From Muribaculaceae bacterium (lineage in GTDB: Bacteria; Bacteroidota; Bacteroidia; Bacteroidales; Muribaculaceae), in NCBI GenBank assembly GCA_009775375.1, contig VSPO01000108.1:1-11768 (forward strand): 11,768 bases of DNA, given 5' to 3'. Numbering within the stretch: the stretch's first letter is position 1; each line of letters begins with the position of its first letter. Positions 5,874 to 11,481 of this stretch are shown piece after piece. The position numbers and the translations under genes are program-made. Under the pieces are notes generated by a model that had not been told where the DNA came from, ran no database searches, and was given only the letters and a program-made list of their open reading frames with translations.

Positions 5874-7832
5874 CTATCTATGGAGGAGCACGAGCAGAAT
5901 GTTGATGTCGGCGGGAGAGACACCCGGGATTCGGGAGGCCTGCCCTATTGTAGAGGGGCGGATGAGGGAGAGCTTCTGACGCGATTCAGTGGAGAGCGAG
6001 GTCAAGGTGGAATAGTCGATGTCGGCCGGGAGCTTGACGTATTCAAGACGACGGGCCTTGTCGGCGAGTTCTCTTTCCCTGTCGATGTAGCCACCATACT
6101 TGATCAGGATCTCGGCGGCCTCCACAATCTCCTCGCGTCGGTCGGCTTCTATTTCATCGAGTCGCTTGCGAAGTTTGGAGATAGCCGGGGCAAGCACGTT
6201 GAAGTTAAGCTGCGGCCGTTTAAGAAGGTCGATGAGTTTGACAGAGGCCGAGAGAGGAGCCGTGCCTACGCTTTCCAAAAATGAATTGATCTTCTCCCCC
6301 ATCTTGACCGTGAAGGAGGCGCACCATTCCATGAGGGAATCACGCTCACGCCTCTTTTCCGTCATGGCGAGCAACCGCTCCACGGAAGCAAGACCGATCT
6401 CCGCTCCGATTGGAGTCAGGCGCATGTCGGCGTCATCCTGCCGGAGGAGTATGCGGTATTCGGCACGGGATGTGAACATCCTGTATGGTTCGTCGACACC
6501 CTTGGTGACAAGGTCGTCAATCAGTACGCCGATATATGCCTGGTCTCGGCCGAGGATCAGAGGCGATTTGTCTTTGACCGCACGGGCTGCGTTTATGCCT
6601 GCCAAAAGACCTTGGGCCGCGGCCTCCTCATATCCTGTCGTGCCGTTGACCTGCCCGGCGAAATAGAGGCCGTCGATGAGTTTGGTCTGAAGGTCGTGGG
6701 TGAGTTGGGTCGGATCGAAGTAATCATATTCAATGGCGTAGCCGGGCCGATAGAAATGCACGTCGCCCAAAGCCGGCACCTTTTGCAAAGCCTCCAGCTG
6801 CACCATCCAGGGCAACGAACTGGAGAAGCCGTTTATGTAGAATTCATTGGTGGTCTCCCCTTCCGGTTCGAGGAAAAGCTGATGGCCCTCCTTGTCGGCA
6901 AAGGTCACAATCTTCGTCTCGATGCTGGGGCAATATCGCGGCCCGATACTCTGGATCTGGCCATTGTAGAGCGGAGAGTCGGCAAGGTTGTCATTAAGGA
7001 TTTGATGCACCTCCGGATTGGTGTGGACTATGTAGCAACTGCGCGGCTTAAGCACCCTGCCCACCTCCGGTAGGAACGAGAATTTATGGAAATCCCTCTT
7101 GACGAGCCTGACCACTGTTTCTCCCGAACTTTGACGGACGGAAGCATCCACCTCCACTTCGTCGTCGCCATCCTGACGCTCCGCAAGCGAGAAATCTATC
7201 GAACGGGCGTCGATTCGCGCAGGCGTGCCGGTTTTCATTCTCAGCACCTTGAAACCCTCCCCTTCGAGCTGCTCGGAAATGCCTGTAGAAGCCGACTCAG
7301 AGATTCGTCCGCCCGCTATCTTGGTGGCTCCGAAATGCATCAGACCGTTGAGGAAAGTTCCGGCCGTCAGGATGACCTTCCGGGCGTTGAAAACGAATCC
7401 CAAGGCAGTTTCCACCCCCTCCACGGATTTCTTTCCGTCGGCTTGCTTAAATAGCAACGCCTTGACCATATCCTGGAAAAGATATAGTCCGTCGGTGGTC
7501 TCAAGCACGTTGCGCCAGGCCTCGATGTAGCATGCGCGGTCGGTCTGCACGCGTGGCGACCATACGGCAGGACCCTTCGAACGGTTGAGCATACGGAACT
7601 GTATTGCCGTGGAGTCGGCAATAATGCCTATCTGCCCGCCCAAAGCGTCGATTTCCCTGACAATCTGCCCCTTTGCTATTCCGCCGATGGCGGGGTTGCA
7701 CGACATCTGCGCCACCTTGTTGAGGTCGGCCGTAATCAGAAGCGTTTTCGCTCCAAGCCTCGCTGAGGCCACGGCCGCCTCACATCCGGCATGTCCCGCC
7801 CCCACCACAATCACATCATATGAAAATTCCAT
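5874..7832 (-). CDS. mnmG: tRNA uridine 5-carboxymethylaminomethyl modification enzyme MnmG (GidA)
   Basis: MnmG, with the GTPase MnmE, installs the carboxymethylaminomethyl group on wobble uridine 34 of several tRNAs, using FAD and methylenetetrahydrofolate. The 652-residue protein opens with the FAD-binding VVGAGHAGCEAA motif (9-20). It has SCNPAIGGIAKG (44-55) carrying conserved C45, RYCPSIETKI (about 299-308) carrying conserved C301, and the GQVNGTTGYEEAAAQG segment (about 393-408). The MnmE/tRNA-binding C-terminal domain ends in IPGVSPADINILLVLL. It is some 20-30 residues longer than the common length; an acidic stretch at about 218-248 (QDGDDEVEVDASVRQSSGE) accounts for much of this. 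It starts at an ATG 29 bp after ybeY and is very likely cotranscribed with it. Confidence 0.96.
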   Translation of the reverse strand: MEFSYDVIVVGAGHAGCEAAVASARLGAKTLLITADLNKVAQMSCNPAIGGIAKGQIVREIDALGGQIGIIADSTAIQFRMLNRSKGPAVWSPRVQTDRACYIEAWRNVLETTDGLYLFQDMVKALLFKQADGKKSVEGVETALGFVFNARKVILTAGTFLNGLMHFGATKIAGGRISESASTGISEQLEGEGFKVLRMKTGTPARIDARSIDFSLAERQDGDDEVEVDASVRQSSGETVVRLVKRDFHKFSFLPEVGRVLKPRSCYIVHTNPEVHQILNDNLADSPLYNGQIQSIGPRYCPSIETKIVTFADKEGHQLFLEPEGETTNEFYINGFSSSLPWMVQLEALQKVPALGDVHFYRPGYAIEYDYFDPTQLTHDLQTKLIDGLYFAGQVNGTTGYEEAAAQGLLAGINAARAVKDKSPLILGRDQAYIGVLIDDLVTKGVDEPYRMFTSRAEYRILLRQDDADMRLTPIGAEIGLASVERLLAMTEKRRERDSLMEWCASFTVKMGEKINSFLESVGTAPLSASVKLIDLLKRPQLNFNVLAPAISKLRKRLDEIEADRREEIVEAAEILIKYGGYIDRERELADKARRLEYVKLPADIDYSTLTSLSTESRQKLSLIRPSTIGQASRIPGVSPADINILLVLLHR

Positions 7833-7861
7833 AGGTTTTATATTCGTTAATTAGCGCGACA

Positions 7862-8281
7862 TCATGCCGTCTTCCATAATGAGAGCGCGGCGTTTTCCGC
7901 CTCTTCCATCTTCTCGCGTTCTCCGGGACCCTTGTCGTCGATGCCGCAAAGATGCAGCACTCCGTGGGCTATGACGCGAAGCAATTCCGTAAGGGAATCC
8001 TCTCCAAGGTCGGCGGCATTGCTGCCGACAGTGTCCAGCGAAATGAATATGTCGCCCCCTATCCTATCCTTATGGGTATAGTCGAAGGTGATAATGTCGG
8101 TGAAATAATCGTGGCGGAGAAATTCGCGGTTTACTCGCAGAATCTCTTCGTCATCACAAAAAAGGTAATTGACGTTTCCGATTGTCTTTCCGTGGGAGGC
8201 GGCCACAAGACCAAGCCATCGGTCAATCTTTCCGAAGTCGAGCATGGGCAGCTCCACATTTTTTGTCTCAAATTCTATCAT
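7862..8281 (-). CDS. ybeY: Endoribonuclease/rRNA maturation factor YbeY
   Basis: YbeY is a metal-dependent RNase-like protein needed for 16S rRNA 3'-end processing and ribosome quality control. The chosen ATG at 8279-8281 gives 139 residues, in line with homologues. The frame remains open to a TTG at 8368, but that codon lies at or upstream of the expected transcript start from the -7 box at 8371-8378. The signature HGVLHLCGIDD (106-116) holds H106 and H110, but the third metal ligand of the usual H-x3-H-x5-H motif is Asp (D116). Asp or another residue at this place is, from memory, common in Bacteroidetes YbeY, so activity is not ruled out. The conserved DYFTDIITFDY segment is at 58-68. It is the first gene of the minus-strand run. 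Confidence 0.93.
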   Translation of the reverse strand: MIEFETKNVELPMLDFGKIDRWLGLVAASHGKTIGNVNYLFCDDEEILRVNREFLRHDYFTDIITFDYTHKDRIGGDIFISLDTVGSNAADLGEDSLTELLRVIAHGVLHLCGIDDKGPGEREKMEEAENAALSLWKTA

Positions 8282-8370
8282 ACTATTTACAAGTATCTGT
8301 ATATTTAAAACGTATACAATATATTTAGAGGAGTCAAAACTGTCTCCTGATTCTATTGTAAACTCCAATG

Positions 8371-8378
8371 CAAAAATA
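8371..8378 (-). promoter_or_regulatory. -7 box of the probable ybeY promoter
   Basis: On the minus strand TATTTTTG matches TAnnTTTG exactly and is followed by CA, as is common in Bacteroidales. A TTTG at 8395-8392 is only 13 bases upstream, so the -33 element is degenerate or misplaced. The implied start of transcription near 8365 gives a leader of about 85 bases before the ybeY ATG. This promoter would serve ybeY and probably mnmG, and possibly apt and uvrC. Confidence 0.55.
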
Positions 8379-8509
8379 CAAAAAAAATCGACAAATCCTT
8401 TGCGTGCAATAAGAAAAGAGAAAAAAATTGGGAATTAGCCCATTCGGCCATATATTCGCGTCTATTTCGAAAATTTTCACAAATTGTCAATAAAGCTCGC
8501 AAGATATTG

Positions 8510-8517
8510 TATATTTG
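8510..8517 (+). promoter_or_regulatory. Plus-strand -7-like box of unknown target
   Basis: TATATTTG followed by CA matches TAnnTTTG. The nearest -33-like sequence, ATTG at 8483-8486, is 23 bases upstream, longer than the usual 19. A transcript from here would enter the 15-codon frame at 8533 and then the 9-bp array and hairpin. It could be the promoter of a short noncoding RNA. Support is a single box. Confidence 0.35.
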
Positions 8518-8532
8518 CATATTATCAATACT

Positions 8533-8580
8533 ATGCACAAATTTAAGGGCGTTGAGATTGCGAGATTTCGATCCGAATGA
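8533..8580 (+). other. Possible 15-residue small ORF
   Basis: An ATG 16 bases after a TAnnTTTG box opens a frame of 15 codons ending in TGA, product MHKFKGVEIARFRSE. It is basic and has no recognised similarity. Frames this short arise often by chance, and the only positive evidence is its placement just after a promoter-like box. It is recorded as a candidate leader peptide, not as a gene. Confidence 0.15.
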
Positions 8581-8637
8581 CCATCCAATCGGAAATTTCA
8601 AGCTTTTGAATCCATCCGGGCTTAGGCTTCGATAGCG

Positions 8638-8718
8638 AATATAGCTTGAATAGCTTGAATAGCTTGAATAGTCATAATAGCTATTAGAGTTATTGGAGCT
8701 ATTAAGGCTATTGCAGCG
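8638..8718. repeat. Degenerate 9-bp tandem repeat array, nine units
   Basis: Nine consecutive 9-mers in register fit the pattern (T/A)(G/T)(A/T)n(T/A/G)AG(C/T)T. They include TGAATAGCT twice in succession, then TGAATAGTC, ATAATAGCT, ATTAGAGTT, ATTGGAGCT, ATTAAGGCT and a last decayed unit ATTGCAGCG. The units drift steadily from one form to another, as expected of slippage-born repeats that then diverge. A 9-bp period keeps reading frames open, which explains the Ser/Tyr-rich shadow frame on the minus strand. No known repeat family was recognised from sequence alone. Confidence 0.8.
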
Positions 8719-8730
8719 CAGACTTGGCGA

Positions 8731-8754
8731 GGCGCAGGCTGGAAGCACTGCGCT
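8731..8754. other. Strong hairpin next to the 9-bp array
   Basis: GGCGCAG (8731-8737) pairs with CTGCGCT (8748-8754), including one G-U pair, and the inner GCT/AGC can pair again around a GGA loop, leaving one bulged A. It lies 12 bases after the tandem array. A copy of one arm, AGCGCAG, also occurs at 8715-8721 and offers an alternative pairing with 8748-8754. No T tract follows on either strand, so it is not a standard terminator. Confidence 0.5.
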
Positions 8755-8828
8755 CCATGTCGGACTGAGCGCGAACTCGACTAGGATTGCTAAGAAACTT
8801 ATGAGATAAAATTATTTTGAGCAATTCT

Positions 8829-8858
8829 TTTGGATTTCAAAATTTTCAACTAAATTTG
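8829..8858 (+). promoter_or_regulatory. Promoter of the higB-remnant/higA operon
   Basis: TTTG (8829-8832) and TAAATTTG (8851-8858) are separated by 18 bases, one base from the Bacteroidales optimum of 19. Transcription would start near 8864, about 10 bases before the ATG of the higB remnant and about 95 bases before the higA ATG. HigA-type antitoxins normally repress their own promoter, but no clear palindromic operator was seen in the surrounding 60 bases. Confidence 0.7.
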
Positions 8859-8874
8859 CGGATAAATTAACTAC

Positions 8875-8970
8875 ATGCCCGTAATATCGCATAAGAAGCT
8901 AAGGGATTTTTATTAAACTCCCGGACGAGAAGATTCAAGAATTGCATTGCAACGATGGTATGGAAATTAG
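8875..8970 (+). pseudogene. higB: HigB-type toxin gene remnant (nonsense codon and deletion)
   Basis: Starting at the ATG, 11 bases past the predicted transcription start, the frame reads MPVISHKKLRDFY, then TAA (8914-8916), then TPGREDSRIALQRWYGN and TAG. The opening MxVISxKxLRxFY and the later ALxxWY are the start of the HigB toxin family (PF09907-type mRNA interferase, usually about 95 residues, encoded just before higA). The frame therefore keeps only the first 30 or so codons, interrupted once by a stop, and the remaining two thirds appear deleted, since the higA ATG (8960) follows at once and even overlaps. The family match is by eye and rests on a short stretch, but its position before a HigA-type gene and behind a promoter makes it convincing. 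Confidence 0.72.
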
Positions 8971-9319
8971 CAAACAGCAATATGAGTACTCTCTCAACAG
9001 GATTGAAGAATTACTGCCGCTCGTGACAGACGAGACTCCTGCCGACGACAGGAATGCAGTAGAGCTTGCAATCGTATCTGACGTTGTGGAGGAGTATGAA
9101 AAACTCCACTACCCTATCGAGAGACCTACTATCGGAGAACTTATAAGCCTCTCAATCGAAGAGAAGGGAATGACCCAAAAGCAGCTTGCACGGGAACTTG
9201 GGATAAGTCCATCGCGGGTCAACGATTACATCTCAGGGCGAGCAGAACCGACTTTGCGTATAGCTCGCGCCATATGCATTGTGCTTGGAATTGCTCCGGC
9301 GGCTATGTTGGGGTTGTAA
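8960..9319 (+). CDS. higA: HigA-type antitoxin, XRE-family helix-turn-helix protein
   Basis: A 119-residue protein with an acidic helical N-terminal half (SLNRIEELLPLVTDETPADD, 11-30) and a C-terminal Cro/XRE helix-turn-helix (about 58-115; recognition part MTQKQLARELGISPSRVNDY at 71-90, then ISGRAEPTLRIAR). This layout is that of Bacteroidales HigA antitoxins, which bind HigB and repress their own operon. The frame is intact from the ATG at 8960; the open frame reaches a TTG at 8942, but the ATG matches homologues better. Its partner toxin immediately upstream is a broken remnant, so this is an orphan antitoxin. It could still autoregulate, or neutralise a HigB encoded elsewhere. It converges tail-to-tail with the ATPase gene, with four bases between the stop codons. 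Confidence 0.88.
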   Translation: MEISKQQYEYSLNRIEELLPLVTDETPADDRNAVELAIVSDVVEEYEKLHYPIERPTIGELISLSIEEKGMTQKQLARELGISPSRVNDYISGRAEPTLRIARAICIVLGIAPAAMLGL

Positions 9320-9323
9320 GAGG

Positions 9324-10499
9324 TCAGTAGAGCAGTCCGTATTGCCAGAGAGGGGTAAAGCGGTCGAAGCCGTATTCTATGTTGTCTCTGACCACTATTC
9401 CTCCGGGCAGGGAGGCTACTTGCCGCAACCCTTTGCCACGTCCGCCCACCTCAAAAGTATGCTCCCCGATCCGGAAGTCAGACTCCCTGCTGGCTGAAAC
9501 GGGCGCCACTACACGGGTCTGGTTGTAGAAGAACGTCTCGCGAAGGTTGCCTATGTAAGGGTTGTTGTCGGCGAGGACAGTCATCAGCGAGGGATTATCG
9601 ATGTAGACCTTCTCCACTTTTCCCAATCCGCGCATCCCCTTCGTGTCGTCGCGCAACATGCCGATCATCCCCCCTTTCTCAAGATACGCCAGATACTCCG
9701 GGACGTTGTTCTTGCTGACACCGATTTCCGAAGCGAGATTATCGAAATTGGGCTTATACGGGGCCATCCGTGAAATGACGTAGAGCATCTGCTTCAATTT
9801 CCTTCCGGTCGCAGCATTCATTCCCGCAAAGAGAGGGATATCGGTCTCAGTCGTTTGCGCCACGACTTGCTGCAGCCTGACGTCGAAATTATCGATGTTG
9901 TGGAATGGATAGTAGCCGAATGCGAGATAATCCCTGAAAAGTGGCATGGGATGGAAATCCGGCGCTCCAATAAAGGAATGCGACAGTATGTCTGCAAGCC
10001 CGATGACGGGGAGCGAAATGCCATGGTCCAACTCAAGGTATTCCCGGAATGAGAGCCCTTGCATCGCTTTCACCACAGCGCGCCTGCTGAGGTCGGCCTC
10101 TCCTTTAAGTATGTCGAGTACGGAAGAACCGGAAAACGTGACCTTGAGGTCGGGATATATGTCATAGATCTGCTTCAATTCTCTCGACCATCCGGCATAT
10201 TTATGAATTTCGTCCACGATCAAATGCGTGCCACCTTCAACAACGAAGTCATCGGCAAGCGATGCTATCGTATGGTCGGAGAAATAGGTATGATCGGCCG
10301 AAACGTAAAGGAATTTCCCAGATCCGCTGTTGTCAAGAATATATTGGCGGAGCATGGTGGATTTCCCTACACCGCGCGGTCCCACAAGCCCTGCGAGCTG
10401 ACTCTGCCATGGGAAATCGGCATACAGATAACGCTTGAAGCTGCGAGGGGTCTGCCTCAGCATCTCGTTCATATATCTCAATAAGGATTCCGGTAGCAT
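9324..10499 (-). CDS. AAA-type ATPase with DUF4143 C-terminal domain
   Basis: A 391-residue member of the accessory ATPase family common in Bacteroidales (AAA_14 plus DUF4143). The Walker A motif GPRGVGKST is at 40-48, Walker B HLIVDEIHK at 92-100 and a sensor-like VTFSGSS at 120-126. A winged-helix-like stretch (NFDNLASEIGVSKNNVPEYL, 251-270) follows. The C-terminal domain (about 300-391) carries the restriction-endonuclease-like pattern seen in DUF4143 proteins: E321, D341, FEVGGRGK (349-356) and the closing PLWQYGLLY. The biochemical role of this family is not settled; no membrane segment or signal peptide is seen. The ATG at 10497-10499 is preceded by a TAnnTTTG box, and the palindromic repeats at 10548-10627 lie just upstream. 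The frame appears intact. Confidence 0.9.
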   Translation of the reverse strand: MLPESLLRYMNEMLRQTPRSFKRYLYADFPWQSQLAGLVGPRGVGKSTMLRQYILDNSGSGKFLYVSADHTYFSDHTIASLADDFVVEGGTHLIVDEIHKYAGWSRELKQIYDIYPDLKVTFSGSSVLDILKGEADLSRRAVVKAMQGLSFREYLELDHGISLPVIGLADILSHSFIGAPDFHPMPLFRDYLAFGYYPFHNIDNFDVRLQQVVAQTTETDIPLFAGMNAATGRKLKQMLYVISRMAPYKPNFDNLASEIGVSKNNVPEYLAYLEKGGMIGMLRDDTKGMRGLGKVEKVYIDNPSLMTVLADNNPYIGNLRETFFYNQTRVVAPVSASRESDFRIGEHTFEVGGRGKGLRQVASLPGGIVVRDNIEYGFDRFTPLWQYGLLY

Positions 10500-10524
10500 A
10501 TCTGTCTGTTTCTATGGTTTTCCA

Positions 10525-10532
10525 CAAAGTTA
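10525..10532 (-). promoter_or_regulatory. -7 box of the ATPase gene promoter
   Basis: On the minus strand TAACTTTG matches TAnnTTTG, 25 bases before the ATPase ATG. The expected -33 position holds a T-rich stretch (TTTTACC) and no TTTG. One copy of the TCCCT-N5-AGGGA palindrome (10552-10566) overlaps the expected -33 position, so a protein bound there would be well placed to block or assist the polymerase. Confidence 0.55.
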
Positions 10533-10547
10533 CGTAAAAAAATTGGT

Positions 10548-10627
10548 AAAATCCCTATAAGAGGGACTAAAAATCCCTGTCAGAGGGACGAAATCTTCAT
10601 TTTCGTCCCTCTGACAGGGATTTTTAG
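10548..10627. repeat. 27-bp perfect inverted repeat plus a third related palindrome
   Basis: Arms 10567-10593 and 10601-10627 are exact 27-bp reverse complements around a 7-base loop. Next to them is a direct-repeat copy, AAAATCCCTATAAGAGGGAC (10548-10567), which matches AAAATCCCTGTCAGAGGGAC (10570-10589) at 18 of 20 positions with a 22-bp period. Each of the three units contains a small dyad TCCCT-N5-AGGGA. The block fills the gap between the MNT stop codon (one base away) and the ATPase promoter. Read on the minus strand the hairpin ends in GGGATTTTT, so it can act as a terminator of the HEPN/MNT unit. The repeated 22-bp palindromes are also what an array of operator sites looks like. Confidence 0.85.
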
Positions 10628-10628
10628 A

Positions 10629-10925
10629 TTATATTATGGTTCCTGTGCGCAGAATGTCATAATACAGAGGATCGCTGTCATCTTCGGTAAGCAGTACGGG
10701 TTCGATTAAGGTGCTGATTTTTCTACGCAGTTTCCACAACAGTGGCGTATCTTCAAAGAAATCGTCGCTGAGTTTATCCACCACTACCGCAATATCGATA
10801 TCGCTATCCTCCGTATGCGTTCCTTTTGAATATGATCCGTAGAGATACATGGCCTTCAATGGCAATCTCTCGCCAACGACCTCCTTATATTTCTTTGCCA
10901 ATGCTATAGCTTGCTCTTTATCCAT
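10629..10925 (-). CDS. MNT-type minimal nucleotidyltransferase (antitoxin of a HEPN/MNT pair)
   Basis: A 98-residue DNA polymerase beta-superfamily nucleotidyltransferase. The diagnostic motif GSYSKGTHTEDSDIDIAVV occupies 30-48, with the helix-capping GS (30-31) and the metal-binding D42 and D44; E75 in LIEPVLL is the likely third acidic residue. In characterised HEPN/MNT systems the MNT partner acts as antitoxin, and in some it AMPylates the HEPN toxin. The frame is intact from the ATG at 10923-10925 and overlaps the end of the HEPN frame by 22 bp, the coupling typical of these operons. Because the HEPN frame is broken, this gene is probably an antitoxin without its toxin. Its base composition is visibly more AT-rich than the housekeeping genes, in keeping with an acquired module. 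Confidence 0.88.
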   Translation of the reverse strand: MDKEQAIALAKKYKEVVGERLPLKAMYLYGSYSKGTHTEDSDIDIAVVVDKLSDDFFEDTPLLWKLRRKISTLIEPVLLTEDDSDPLYYDILRTGTII

Positions 10926-11293
10926 GTTTGCATCTCCTTTGTAGAACTAATCAGTTTTGAACAATAGTCTTGTGTAAGGCTCTTAAACAACCTCTCTTTA
11001 TATGATGGATAACGTGCCTCTATGTTCAGAGGTTCTAAGACATCGATGAAATCGAGCTGCAATTCGCTCATCTCTTTGTCAAGACCTGTCTTTGACGCCA
11101 GTCTGGAAAGCGTGTGTATTTTCAACGGAGGTTCTTCCAATACGCTACTCCAATATGCTTTTAAAGCTTTTTCTATTACCTAATGACACATAAATCCAAC
11201 ATACAGATACCTTCTGGTCTCAAACATAGCCATTGCAGTATCCAGATCATAGTCCGACATTTCAAGCCAATATACAATTTTTTCACTTGTCAT
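10904..11293 (-). pseudogene. HEPN-domain toxin gene broken by one in-frame TAG
   Basis: From an ATG at 11291-11293 the minus strand reads a full-length HEPN protein of 129 codons plus stop, with a single TAG at codon 38 (11180-11182). The sequence on either side is in the same frame: residues 1-37 (MTSEKIVYWLEMSDYDLDTA... ending GFMCH), then the stop, then VIEKALKAYWSSVLEEPPLK and on to the normal C terminus with ARYPSYKERL. HEPN proteins of this type usually have Gln at the stopped place (CHQVIEKALKA), so a single CAG to TAG change explains it. HEPN toxins are RNases held in check by the MNT partner. The rest of the gene and its promoter look undamaged, which points to a recent event, a sequencing error, or phase-type reversal. 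The downstream piece alone could restart at a TTG (11140). Confidence 0.85.
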
Positions 11294-11314
11294 ATCCAAA
11301 TGTTTTAACTTGAA

Positions 11315-11345
11315 CAAAGTTAATCATTATTTCTAATTTTGCAAA
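11315..11345 (-). promoter_or_regulatory. Consensus promoter of the HEPN/MNT operon
   Basis: On the minus strand TTTG (11345-11342) is followed after exactly 19 bases by TAACTTTG (11322-11315), a full match to TTTG-N19-TAnnTTTG. The -7 box ends 21 bases before the HEPN ATG, giving a leader of about 15 bases. The promoter shows no decay even though the first gene has a nonsense codon. Confidence 0.85.
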
Positions 11346-11427
11346 AAATAATTTCATTGTTTATTTGAAATATGAGACTGGATGGCTTAGTAATGTGCCG
11401 GAGTTGTTAAAATTTCGGAATGAGGGG

Positions 11428-11448
11428 AACATTTAGAAGGGAAATGTT
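11428..11448. promoter_or_regulatory. 7-bp inverted repeat upstream of the LEA-like gene
   Basis: AACATTT (11428-11434) and AAATGTT (11442-11448) are exact reverse complements with a 7-base spacer, 33 bases before the start codon at 11482. The 21-bp spacing of the whole element suits a dimeric regulator, or a leader hairpin if transcription starts further upstream. No TAnnTTTG box was found before the gene; a GGAAAT...CGTA arrangement (11440-11464) resembles ECF-sigma promoters but the match is weak. Confidence 0.4.
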
Positions 11449-11481
11449 GTTGCTGTTTTACGTACTTAAAACAAAAGAATT

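Larger units (their letters stand above)
8282..8874. other. Long intergenic region between ybeY and the higBA remnant
   Basis: No convincing protein gene was found here on either strand. Its visible contents are the ybeY -7 box (8371-8378, minus), a plus-strand -7-like box (8510-8517), a 15-codon plus-strand frame (8533-8580), a nine-unit 9-bp tandem array (8638-8718), a strong hairpin (8731-8754) and the promoter of the higBA remnant (8829-8858). The minus-strand open frame across 8353-8748 is Ser/Tyr-rich because it reads through the tandem array and is not counted as a gene. Confidence 0.6.

Noticed and set aside
8282..8368. Extension of YbeY to a TTG start at 8368.
   Set aside because: The TTG lies at the expected transcription start from the -7 box at 8371-8378, and the ATG at 8281 gives the family length.
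8638..8718. The tandem 9-mers as a CRISPR array.
   Set aside because: The units are 9 bp with no spacers between them, so the structure is a simple tandem repeat.
8353..8748. A 131-codon minus-strand frame with a Ser/Tyr-rich start.
   Set aside because: It begins at a GTG inside the hairpin, its low-complexity part is the 9-bp tandem array read in frame, and its end overlaps the ybeY promoter. No conserved domain was seen.
10548..10627. The 27-bp inverted repeat as the ends of an insertion sequence.
   Set aside because: Only a 7-base loop separates the arms, there is no transposase nearby and no flanking target-site duplication was seen.
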